Below are positions 1-7,428 of a stretch of 47,614 nucleotides of DNA, piece after piece. The notes beneath the pieces are model-generated. The model worked only from the letters and a program-made list of their open reading frames with translations. It was not told the origin of the DNA and did no database searches. The translations under genes and the position numbers were made by a program. Positions within the stretch are counted from its first letter, which is position 1, and every line of letters starts with the position of its first letter. Source of the stretch: Streptomyces sp. MZ04 (GTDB taxonomy: Bacteria > Actinomycetota > Actinomycetes > Streptomycetales > Streptomycetaceae); NCBI RefSeq assembly GCF_004684775.1, contig NZ_SRIC01000034.1:1-47614 (forward strand), written 5' to 3'.

Positions 1-2504
1 GCCTTCCCCGCCGCATCCCCAGGACCACCCGCCCCGTCCACCGGCCGCCAATGCCCGGACAGCAGCGGATTCCCGTCCTCGTACGACTGCTCGACCCGCA
101 CCCCACTCCCCAACTCCGAGAACCACACAGGCGCGTACACGAACGAATGCGACGGCGCACCCCGGGTCAGCGGCCCGGAATTCACCACCCGCACCACACC
201 ATTCGCATCCCCGTTCCCGGAAACCGCCTTGGCGGCAAGCAACTTGGCGTCGGAGTTCAGCGCGGCACCCTCCGAACCGCGCCCGACGACCCCGCCGCCC
301 CCGGCGAGGAACCCGTCGAGCCCCTCCCGCGCCTCCGCGTTCAACTCCCCATAGGAAAGCCCGGCCGAGACGAACAACGCGTCCACGCCACCCGACTTCT
401 TCCAGTCGAAGCCCGCGTTCAGCACGGCGGTCGACACCGGCACCACATCGAAGTTCATCTCCCGCAGAGCGAAAAGCTCCCCCGGCGTCACGGCCGCCGC
501 GACCCGCGTGGGCCGCACCACCGCGCCCGCCTTCGCCTTGGTCGCGTCGAACGCCACGTCGTACTTCTTCGCCGCGGCGACAGCGGCGCCCCGCGCCTTC
601 GAAGAGAGGATCACGCTGCCGCCGTCATCGGCGGCCCTGCGCACCGAAACCCCGTGCCCCACCAGCCAGTTGAGCGCGGCAACCTCCCGCGCGTCGTCGA
701 GTCGCAGCCGCAGATCCCCGCGCGGCGCGACGTACCCGACCCGCGAGGCCTCGTGAACGGTCCGGGCGGGTACGCCGTCGAGGCCGCCGCCCCGCACCGA
801 GTCGACCGTGGCGCCCCACAGCCGCCCGAGGCTCCACCCGGAGATGTCGTACATCGTCGACACCTTGTCGCTGATGTCCCGGCCGTCGGCGAGCATCACA
901 TTGGCGATGCCCCGCTTCGGCTGACGCATGTCGATGACGTACGAACCCTTGTTGTACGAGGTCCCGTCGAGCCGGAAGTCGCGCGTCGCACGCTCGACCC
1001 GCACGTCGTTGTCCAGCAGGTGCCCCACCAGCCGCGAGGCCGCTGCCGCCGAGCGCTGACCACGCGACCCGGCCGGGATGACGTACGCGCGCGGGAAGTC
1101 CGTGGTGTACACGTCCTCCGGGCCGATGCCGGGAACCCCGGGCACGGTCTCCGGCGACACCGGCACCTGCGCGGCGCCCGTCGCGCCCCGCCGGAACGTC
1201 TCGATCTGGTCGGCGATCAGCGAAGTGCGGTGCTTTTGCGTGTAGTTGAGGGTGGCCGACATTGCCGCTCCCGCGATGTCCACGTTGATCGCGGACCGCC
1301 GCCGCAGCTCCGGCACGGGGAGGTCGTCGTACTCGTCGTTGTTGACCGTCATCGGGAACTCGATGGTGTGCGCGGCGACCGCGCCGTGGAACGGCATGTA
1401 CTGCGGGGTGAAGATCGGCGGCCAGTCGTCCCAGCCCTCCTCCTGGTCACGGAAGGGGATGATCGCGGGCTCCACGCCGTCCTTCTCGGGGGTGTAGCCG
1501 AGGCCGTTGACCGCGGCTTCCATGCCGAGCGCGTTGGCGTAGGTGTTCTTCAGGAAGAGGTCGTACTCGTAGTTCTCGCCATGCGGCGGAGTCGTCGGCT
1601 CGATCAGCGTGCCGTTGACGTATCCGTGCAGGTCGATCATGACCGCGGGCTGTTTGTCGATGGCGATCTGCCGCATCGCGCGGGCCTCGGGCTGCGACGC
1701 CGTGATGAAGTCGCGGTTGAGGTCGAAGCCGTTGGCGTTGGCGCGAGTGCCCGCGATACGGCCGTCGGGGTTGGCCGTGACGTTGAAGTAGAGGCGGTTG
1801 TGGGCGAGGAGGTCCTTTGTCTTGCCGTCCTCGGCCTTCGCCAGCTTCTCCATGAGCTTGAGGGCGGCGTCCGTGCCCTCCCACTCGTTGCCGTGGATGT
1901 TGTTGTTGATGAAGACCGGCGTCTTGTACGAGGACTTGACCGCCGGATCCTTGGCCGCGGCCTCGGGCGCGTTCTCGATCAGGTCGCGCATCCGCTCCTG
2001 GCGGGCGCTCTCCTTGGCCGACTCGGGCGCGGTGACCGTCACCAGGTAGAGCTGGTGGCCGCCGGCCGAGCGGCCCGCGATCTCCACGCTCACGCGGTCG
2101 CCGATGCCCTGGATGCCGTTCAGCTTCGGGGCTATGGAGTGGTAGGGCGCAAGGCCCAGTCTTATCGACTTGTCGTCAGGGTTCGCGGGCGGTGGGGTCA
2201 GCTTCTGTTCGCGGGGATAGCCGCGGTTCCTGGTGTCGGTGAGGTCGGTTCCGCTTCCGTGCGCGTCGTCGAGCGCGCGGTCGGCCGCGGCCGCAGGGCC
2301 CTTGGCGGCCCGCTCGGTGCTGCTGAGCGGTGAGCCCTCGCGATGGATGTCGCGGCCCGGACTCGGGTCGGCGGTCGCGCTGCCCGGTGCGAGCGTGGTG
2401 AAGACGAGGGCGCCCGCGGCGGCGAGCGTGGTGAGCAGGACGGGTCTGGATGATCGGGACAGCCGGGATGGCCGGGATGGCCGGGATGGCCGGGATATGC
2501 CCAT
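1..2504 (-). CDS. Secreted M14-family zinc carboxypeptidase (3' end beyond window)
   Basis: Predicted exported metallopeptidase that removes C-terminal residues from peptides outside the cell. The ATG at 2504 follows a GGAGG ribosome site and opens a Sec signal peptide (basic Ser-Arg-Pro repeats, hydrophobic core about residues 21-38, Ala-x-Ala-type site near 45). The M14 zinc site is visible: H204 and E207 in NNIHGNEWEG, then the NPDG...NGFDLNR block (about 246-264) and H293 in IDLHGY. The HTIEFP segment probably carries the catalytic Glu. At least 834 residues are present, far longer than the roughly 300-residue catalytic core, so a large C-terminal region follows. The frame is still open at base 1. 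The SRP triplets at the N-terminus come from a 9-bp tandem repeat (about 2463-2495). Family call is firm; substrate unknown. Confidence 0.9.
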   Translation of the reverse strand, partial: MGISRPSRPSRPSRLSRSSRPVLLTTLAAAGALVFTTLAPGSATADPSPGRDIHREGSPLSSTERAAKGPAAAADRALDDAHGSGTDLTDTRNRGYPREQKLTPPPANPDDKSIRLGLAPYHSIAPKLNGIQGIGDRVSVEIAGRSAGGHQLYLVTVTAPESAKESARQERMRDLIENAPEAAAKDPAVKSSYKTPVFINNNIHGNEWEGTDAALKLMEKLAKAEDGKTKDLLAHNRLYFNVTANPDGRIAGTRANANGFDLNRDFITASQPEARAMRQIAIDKQPAVMIDLHGYVNGTLIEPTTPPHGENYEYDLFLKNTYANALGMEAAVNGLGYTPEKDGVEPAIIPFRDQEEGWDDWPPIFTPQYMPFHGAVAAHTIEFPMTVNNDEYDDLPVPELRRRSAINVDIAGAAMSATLNYTQKHRTSLIADQIETFRRGATGAAQVPVSPETVPGVPGIGPEDVYTTDFPRAYVIPAGSRGQRSAAAASRLVGHLLDNDVRVERATRDFRLDGTSYNKGSYVIDMRQPKRGIANVMLADGRDISDKVSTMYDISGWSLGRLWGATVDSVRGGGLDGVPARTVHEASRVGYVAPRGDLRLRLDDAREVAALNWLVGHGVSVRRAADDGGSVILSSKARGAAVAAAKKYDVAFDATKAKAGAVVRPTRVAAAVTPGELFALREMNFDVVPVSTAVLNAGFDWKKSGGVDALFVSAGLSYGELNAEAREGLDGFLAGGGGVVGRGSEGAALNSDAKLLAAKAVSGNGDANGVVRVVNSGPLTRGAPSHSFVYAPVWFSELGSGVRVEQSYEDGNPLLSGHWRPVDGAGGPGDAAGK

Positions 2505-2617
2505 ACGTACCTCCGGAATCGGATCGGTACGCGTGGTCTACCGTTTCAACCCCCGCACAACAAGAGGGCCTTGGGCCCCGCACGTCACTCCTGTGACCGG
2601 CGGATAAGGTGTGCGGC

Positions 2618-3406
2618 ATGCGTGATCTAGGACGGGGCTTCGGCTACTTGATGAAGGGCCAGCGCTGGGTCGCCCAGCATGGCAAGCAGTATGGAGTCGG
2701 CCTGTTGCCCGGCCTGATCACCCTGCTTCTCTACGCGGGGGCGCTCGTCGCGCTCGCCCTGTGGGGCGCGGACTTCGTCGACTGGGCTACCCCCTTCGCT
2801 GACGACTGGTCGTCGCCGTGGGCCGGTCTGTTCCGCGGTTTCCTGACCGCGCTGCTCTTCGCTCTCGCGCTGCTCCTGTCGGTGCTCACCTTCACGGCGG
2901 TCACCCTCCTCATCGGCCAGCCCTTCTACGAGTCGCTCTCCGAGAAGGTCGACATCTCCGTCTCCGGGTACGCCCCCGAATCGGGACTGCCGCTCTGGCG
3001 CGAACTGCTGATCTCCGCGCGGGACAGCCTGCGCATCCTCGTGCGGGCGCTGGTCTGGGGCGTGCTGCTCTTCGCCCTCGGCTTCATCCCGGTCGTCGGC
3101 CAGACCGTGGTCCCGGTGATCGGCTTCTGCGTGACCGGCTTCTTCCTGGTCGAAGAGCTGACGGCGGTGGCACTGCAGCGGCGGGGCGTCGAACTCCGCG
3201 AGCGGCTCGCGCTGTTGCGCGGCCACAAGCAGCTGGCCTGGGGCTTCGGCACCCCGCTCGCTGTCGCCTTCCTGGTGCCGTTCGTCGCGGTGTTCCTGAT
3301 GCCGGGTGCGGTCGCGGGGGCGACGCTGATGGCGCGGGAACTGATGGGCGAGGACACCGCTGCCGGGTCGGACGACCCGGACGACGCTACCGCCGGGCGT
3401 TCATAG
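2618..3406 (+). CDS. EI24-domain (CysZ-like) integral membrane protein
   Basis: A 262-residue protein with several hydrophobic segments (about 26-50, 72-100, 138-175, 198-225) and the GQPFYESLSE motif typical of EI24/CysZ-like proteins, some of which are sulfate permeases. The transport role is inferred from family only. I chose the ATG at 2618, about 8 bases after an AAGG; a GTG at 2609 would add three residues. It is transcribed divergently from the M14 peptidase. Its last 20 bases overlap tail-to-tail with the C15-like gene on the other strand. The tail after about residue 245 is acidic and probably cytoplasmic. Confidence 0.8.
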   Translation: MRDLGRGFGYLMKGQRWVAQHGKQYGVGLLPGLITLLLYAGALVALALWGADFVDWATPFADDWSSPWAGLFRGFLTALLFALALLLSVLTFTAVTLLIGQPFYESLSEKVDISVSGYAPESGLPLWRELLISARDSLRILVRALVWGVLLFALGFIPVVGQTVVPVIGFCVTGFFLVEELTAVALQRRGVELRERLALLRGHKQLAWGFGTPLAVAFLVPFVAVFLMPGAVAGATLMARELMGEDTAAGSDDPDDATAGRS

Positions 3407-4724
3407 CGGCCGTCAGGATCTGCCGTACCTGAGCGATGATGTCGAGCCGGTTGCGGACGAACTCGGGGTCGGTGATCTTCCCCGTCGCCGGGTCCGTGTT
3501 GCCGGCGCCGAACTGCAGGACCGGCGTGTGCACATGGCCTCCCGGCAGCCGGTCGTGCAGCCCGAGGCGGTCGCGGAGCAGCGTCGCCCGGTAGGCGATC
3601 TCGTTCGACAGGTAGTTCCCGCCGCCGCCCGCCCGCGCCGTCGAACCCTCGGTGGGCCCGTCGGGGCGGACCACGGGATCGGTGCCGCCCGCCGGGATCT
3701 CGGTCACCGAGGTGTTGTCGTACACGGGGAAGCGGCCGGTCTCCGCGCCCACGATCTCCTTGTACGGGAGGGTCGTCGACGTCCACTGGGGCTGTGTGGC
3801 CGGGTCGGCGACCGGGATCGTCTCCGTGCGGGCGAGGGTCTCGTTGTCGGGGAATCCGCCGCGCCAGGCCCCGTTGGTCCGCTCGATGTCGAAGCGGCCG
3901 ACGCGGCCCTGGCTGATGGTGGTGAAGAGGTCGACGCGCGGCAGGTGCGCGCGCAGGGTGCGCTCGACCGTCCCCTCCTCGAAGTCCTGCCAGCGGACGG
4001 GGAAGACGGTGGTCTCGACGCGGGCGGGGCCGTCGGCGGTGTCGATGACGGTGCCGTCCAGGGCGAGCGCGGTGGCACCCGACGGGTTGCTGATGCGGAC
4101 GTCCCGGTCGAGCGTGAAGGGGTCGAAGCCGGTGACGAGGATCCGCTTGACGCGCTGTCCCGCGGCGTCCTTCTCCGGCTTCTCGGGCTTCTTCGGCTTC
4201 TCCGGCTTCTCCGGCTTCTTCGGGTAGCGGATGGAGTCCTGGCCGCGTGAGCCGGCCTCCAACGCCCGTATGAGCCCGGTGTGCTGGTCCTTGCTCACAC
4301 CGAAGCCGGTCGGCTCCCACTGCCGGAGCTCGCGGGTCATCCCGAGCCGCGCCCAGTACAGCGGCCGGTCGTCGTCCCGGCTCAGATCACCGGTGGCCGG
4401 GCCCCGCCCCTGTGCCCGGTCGACGGCACGCTTCCACAGCGCGGTGCCCTGACGTACGACGATGCGCTCGGCCTCGCCGTACGACTGCGCACGGTCGAGG
4501 GAACGGGCGAACTCAGGCGCCACGGCGTCGAATCCGCTGCGGCGCAGGATCTCTTGCGGGGCGGCACGGTCGAGCCGCTGCTCCTCGACCGGGGGCGTCG
4601 CGGTAGTTGTGGTGGTCGCCGCCGCCGTGGGCGCGGTGGCGGCGGCGAGCAGGAGGGCGGTGCCGACCGCGGTGAGCCGGGGGAGTGCGGGGCCCTTGGG
4701 GAGGTGGGGAGGCTTGAGTGACAC
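3387..4724 (-). CDS. Secreted pyroglutamyl-peptidase I-like protein (C15 fold), catalytic Cys apparently replaced by Ser
   Basis: 445 residues from a GTG preceded by AAGGA. A signal peptide (hydrophobic stretch about 17-36) is followed by an N-terminal domain of about 120 residues that I do not recognise, then a Lys/Pro/Glu repeat linker (168-186), then a C15-like domain from about 192. The C15 signatures seen are VTGFDPF (197-203), SNPSG, FDIER with E281, and a His near 397-399 in GGHVHTP. In the usual TAGTxVCN block, the Cys position reads Ser373 (NYLSNEIAY), and the protein has no cysteine at all. Typical C15 enzymes are cytosolic, about 215 residues, and use a Cys nucleophile. This one may use Ser, or it may be a binding or inactive form. 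It overlaps the EI24 gene by 20 bases at the 3' end. Confidence 0.8.
   Translation of the reverse strand: MSLKPPHLPKGPALPRLTAVGTALLLAAATAPTAAATTTTTATPPVEEQRLDRAAPQEILRRSGFDAVAPEFARSLDRAQSYGEAERIVVRQGTALWKRAVDRAQGRGPATGDLSRDDDRPLYWARLGMTRELRQWEPTGFGVSKDQHTGLIRALEAGSRGQDSIRYPKKPEKPEKPKKPEKPEKDAAGQRVKRILVTGFDPFTLDRDVRISNPSGATALALDGTVIDTADGPARVETTVFPVRWQDFEEGTVERTLRAHLPRVDLFTTISQGRVGRFDIERTNGAWRGGFPDNETLARTETIPVADPATQPQWTSTTLPYKEIVGAETGRFPVYDNTSVTEIPAGGTDPVVRPDGPTEGSTARAGGGGNYLSNEIAYRATLLRDRLGLHDRLPGGHVHTPVLQFGAGNTDPATGKITDPEFVRNRLDIIAQVRQILTAAMNARR
4167..4223 (-). repeat. Lys-Pro-Glu codon repeat in linker of the C15-like protein
   Basis: Imperfect 9-bp repeats (plus strand: ttctccggc variants) encode a KPEKPEKPKKPEKPEK stretch, residues 168-186. 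A shorter run of the same KPEK repeat ends the next gene (4785-4815, C-terminus EKPEKPEKL). The shared unit in two unrelated neighbours suggests slippage or local copying rather than common descent of the proteins. Confidence 0.8.
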
Positions 4725-4784
4725 GGGAGTCCTTCCGTGGCCGGTGAGGGTGGAGGCAGTATTCCGGCAGGAAAGGCGCCGCGG

Positions 4785-5705
4785 CTACAGCTTCTCGGGC
4801 TTCTCGGGCTTCTCGGCGGCGTGATCCGCCAGGACCTCCTCGATGACGTGACGTGCGTTCCGCGCGATCGTCTCGTTCCTCGTCCGGTAGTACGGCAGCT
4901 CGATGAGCGCGATCGACAGGGCCCAGCCGCGCCCCCGCGCCCAGGTCGCGTCGCCGACGTCCAGAGCGGCGCGGAACTCCTTGCGCGCCTCGCCCGTCAG
5001 CAGGCTCCACGCCGTGATCAGGTCGACGGCCGGTTCGCCGAGGCCCATGCAGCCGAAGTCGATGACGGCGCTGAGGCGTCCGCCCGTGGTGAGCAGATTC
5101 CCCGGCTGCAGGTCGGCGTGGACCCAGACGGGCGGGCCTGCCCACTCGGGGGCCCGCAGGGCGGTGTCCCAGGCGTCGGCCGCCGCGCCGGTGTCGATGA
5201 GGCCGTCCAGTTGAGCGATGGCGTCGCGGGTCTCCGGGTCGCGCGGGGCGAGCGGACCGGGGCGGTACGCGGTGGGCAGGCCGGTGGGTTCGACCTGGTG
5301 CAGCGCGGTCACGAACCGCGCCAAGTCCGCCGCGAGCAGCCCCGGTTCGGCGACACCGCCGATGACCGGATTCGCCCCGTCGAGCCACCGGTAGACGTAC
5401 CAGGGCCAGGGATAGCCCTCCCCGGGCTCGCCCTTGCCCAGCGGCGCGGGAACGGCGAAGGGCAAGCGCGGGGCGAGGCGCGGCAGATGCTCGACCTCGG
5501 TCCGTACGTCGTCGACGCCTCCCGCGACGCGGGGGAGCCGCACGGCCATGTTGTCGCCGAGGCGGTAGATGGCGTTGACGGTGCCGTTCGAGTCGACGGG
5601 CGTGACGTCGAGCGAGGCCCACCGCGGGAACTGCGCGGCGAGCAGCCGCCGTACGAGCGCCGCGTCGATGTCGGCTTCGTCGGCGCGCATCTTGGCCGGG
5701 GGCAT
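4785..5705 (-). CDS. Aminoglycoside phosphotransferase-family kinase
   Basis: A 306-residue small-molecule kinase of the APH/choline-kinase fold. The catalytic loop HADLQPGN is clear (D198, N203), followed by the metal-binding IDFG (D216). The N-terminal lobe has a glycine-rich nucleotide-binding stretch around 38-55. Length fits the family. The ATG at 5705 has GAAGG eight bases upstream. It lies 60 bp upstream of the C15-like gene on the same strand, so the two may be co-transcribed. Family members in Streptomyces phosphorylate antibiotics, sugars or unknown metabolites; the substrate cannot be told from sequence. The C-terminus ends in an expanded KPEK repeat that probably has no catalytic role. 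Confidence 0.85.
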   Translation of the reverse strand: MPPAKMRADEADIDAALVRRLLAAQFPRWASLDVTPVDSNGTVNAIYRLGDNMAVRLPRVAGGVDDVRTEVEHLPRLAPRLPFAVPAPLGKGEPGEGYPWPWYVYRWLDGANPVIGGVAEPGLLAADLARFVTALHQVEPTGLPTAYRPGPLAPRDPETRDAIAQLDGLIDTGAAADAWDTALRAPEWAGPPVWVHADLQPGNLLTTGGRLSAVIDFGCMGLGEPAVDLITAWSLLTGEARKEFRAALDVGDATWARGRGWALSIALIELPYYRTRNETIARNARHVIEEVLADHAAEKPEKPEKL

Positions 5706-5742
5706 GGCGTGACCTTCGGGAGAGGCGGGACGTGTGGAGGAA

Positions 5743-5802
5743 GGTTCGGTGGAAGGTTCGGTGGAAGGGCCGGTGGAAGGGCCGGTGGAAGGGTCAGTGG
5801 AA
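5743..5802. repeat. Five tandem 12-bp repeats between genes
   Basis: Five contiguous copies of a 12-bp unit (ggttcggtggaa, drifting to gggccggtggaa and gggtcagtggaa) fill most of the gap between the APH-type kinase start and the FG-GAP lipoprotein stop. No hairpin or coding potential was recognised in it. Confidence 0.8.
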
Positions 5803-5813
5803 AGCGCGACGGC

Positions 5814-7274
5814 TCACCCCGAGGCGATCTGCCCCGCGGTGAAGGTGAGCCCCTCGGTCCCGGCGTCGCCGCGGCTGATCCACCAGCGGGCCGGGACGGT
5901 CTTGCGGGACCAGGTCAGGACGAGCTCGGCGGACGCGCCGCCGAAGGCGCCCGCCGTGAAGATGCCGATCCGGCGGTCGAAGGGCTTCAGCGTCTTCCCG
6001 GCGTACCGCTTCGGTCCGCTGACGCGCACGCTGTGCCGGTCGGTGCCCGACAGGCCGCCGTCGCGCCCGTGCAGGACGACGACGCCCTTCAGGTCCTTGG
6101 CGAGGATCGCCTCCAGGTCCGTGCCGTACTTGGTGATCAGCTCGTCCTTGCCGTCGCCGTTCAGATCGGCCGCGGCCAACTGAAGTCCGAGCGCCTCCGA
6201 TCCCGGGACGGTCTTGGTCACCGGCGCCGCGTATCGCTCACGGGAGCCGTACGCGACGACGATCGGGGCGAGATCGTGCGGAGTGGCGGCGCCGTCCACG
6301 GCCTCGTTGTTGCGGCTGCCGCTGTCCCCGACGGCGATGTCACCCCGGCCGTCCCCGTCGAAGTCGCCGAGCGCGGTGGCGCCGCCCAGGGGCAACCGGT
6401 GCTCGGCGGCCGGGAAGCGGCCTCCGGCGTCGCCGCCGAGCAGCAGCACCGCGGCGGTCTGCTCGCCGTCGCCGGACGGCTGGACGACCAGATCGGTCGC
6501 CGCGTCGCCGTTCACGTCACCGGCGGTGAGCTCGCCTATGTCGTCGTGGCAGCAGTCGCTCCCGGCCACCCGCGACGGCACCCGCCAGTCGGTCGACGTA
6601 CGGGCCGCGCCGCCGTCCCGCGTGAAGGGGCCGTACCGCAGTTCGAGGCGGTCGTCCCGGGTGAGGGCGAGATCGGTGTGGCCGTCGCCGTCGAAGTCAC
6701 CCGGCTGTCCTGTGAGGGAATCCGGCGCGGCCGCGGTGGCCAGCGGGGTCGGGTCGGCGTCGGGGTCGGGTCCTTCGGGGCCGCCCCAGACGATGTACTG
6801 CCCGGCGGTCGGCTCCGGATCCGATGCGCCGGGTGTCGCCGGATCGTCGACCACCTCGCTGAACAGGCCGACCAGGTCCGCGAATCCGTCCCCGTCGAGA
6901 TCGCCCGTCCGGACGGAGATCCCGTAGGGCGAGAACCGGGAGCCGGGTCCCGGAACGGCCGTACGCGCGGCGGGGTCGAGCCCGTCACCCGAGCCGTAGA
7001 CCACCGTCAGGCCGCTCTTCTTCCCGTGCGTCACCCGGAGCACCAGGTCGCCGTACCCGTCGCCGTTGACGTCCGAGGCCAGCTTGCCGCCCTTGCCGCC
7101 CTTGCCGCGGGGCACGTCCGCCGTCGCGGGCTTCCATGCGGGCAGCGAGAACTCCCGCTTCCCCGGCTTCGGCCGCGCGGCGTCCTCGGAGCGCTCATCG
7201 CCTGCCGCGCAGGCCGTCGCGATGAGCCCACAGGAGAGGAGTACGGCGGAGGCACGGAGCGCACGTCGGGTCAT
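5814..7274 (-). CDS. FG-GAP/VCBS repeat lipoprotein
   Basis: 486 residues, beginning with a lipoprotein signal (hydrophobic ASAVLLSCGLIATAC with the lipobox Cys near residue 22), so it should be anchored outside the membrane. The mature part carries at least six FG-GAP type calcium-binding repeats of the form DxNGDGxxDL (for example DVNGDGYGDLVL, DLDGDGFADLVG, DFDGDGHTDLAL, DFDGDGRGDIAV, DLNGDGKDELIT). These are expected to form a beta-propeller resembling integrin alpha N-termini. ATG 7274 is chosen for GAGGTGAGG upstream; an in-frame GTG lies at 7283. A KGGKGGK run near residue 60 comes from a 9-bp repeat. Divergent from the GH3 gene. Ligand unknown. Confidence 0.88.
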   Translation of the reverse strand: MTRRALRASAVLLSCGLIATACAAGDERSEDAARPKPGKREFSLPAWKPATADVPRGKGGKGGKLASDVNGDGYGDLVLRVTHGKKSGLTVVYGSGDGLDPAARTAVPGPGSRFSPYGISVRTGDLDGDGFADLVGLFSEVVDDPATPGASDPEPTAGQYIVWGGPEGPDPDADPTPLATAAAPDSLTGQPGDFDGDGHTDLALTRDDRLELRYGPFTRDGGAARTSTDWRVPSRVAGSDCCHDDIGELTAGDVNGDAATDLVVQPSGDGEQTAAVLLLGGDAGGRFPAAEHRLPLGGATALGDFDGDGRGDIAVGDSGSRNNEAVDGAATPHDLAPIVVAYGSRERYAAPVTKTVPGSEALGLQLAAADLNGDGKDELITKYGTDLEAILAKDLKGVVVLHGRDGGLSGTDRHSVRVSGPKRYAGKTLKPFDRRIGIFTAGAFGGASAELVLTWSRKTVPARWWISRGDAGTEGLTFTAGQIASG

Positions 7275-7428
7275 GGGCCTCACCTCACACCGGGTGACCG
7301 GGGCGGCACCAGGGAATGATCACCTTCGTGCCGGGACCGTTATGGCGTACGGCGATCACCTCCCACAGGTAGCCGGTGCAGGATGGGCAGGGATCGTCCG
7401 GAACGGACTTCAACGAGGAGGTACCGCC

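Noticed and set aside
51..2333. Long plus-strand open frame opposite the M14 peptidase
   Set aside because: Arg/His/Val/Gly-biased translation with no domain; it mirrors a minus-strand gene with a signal peptide and full zinc site.
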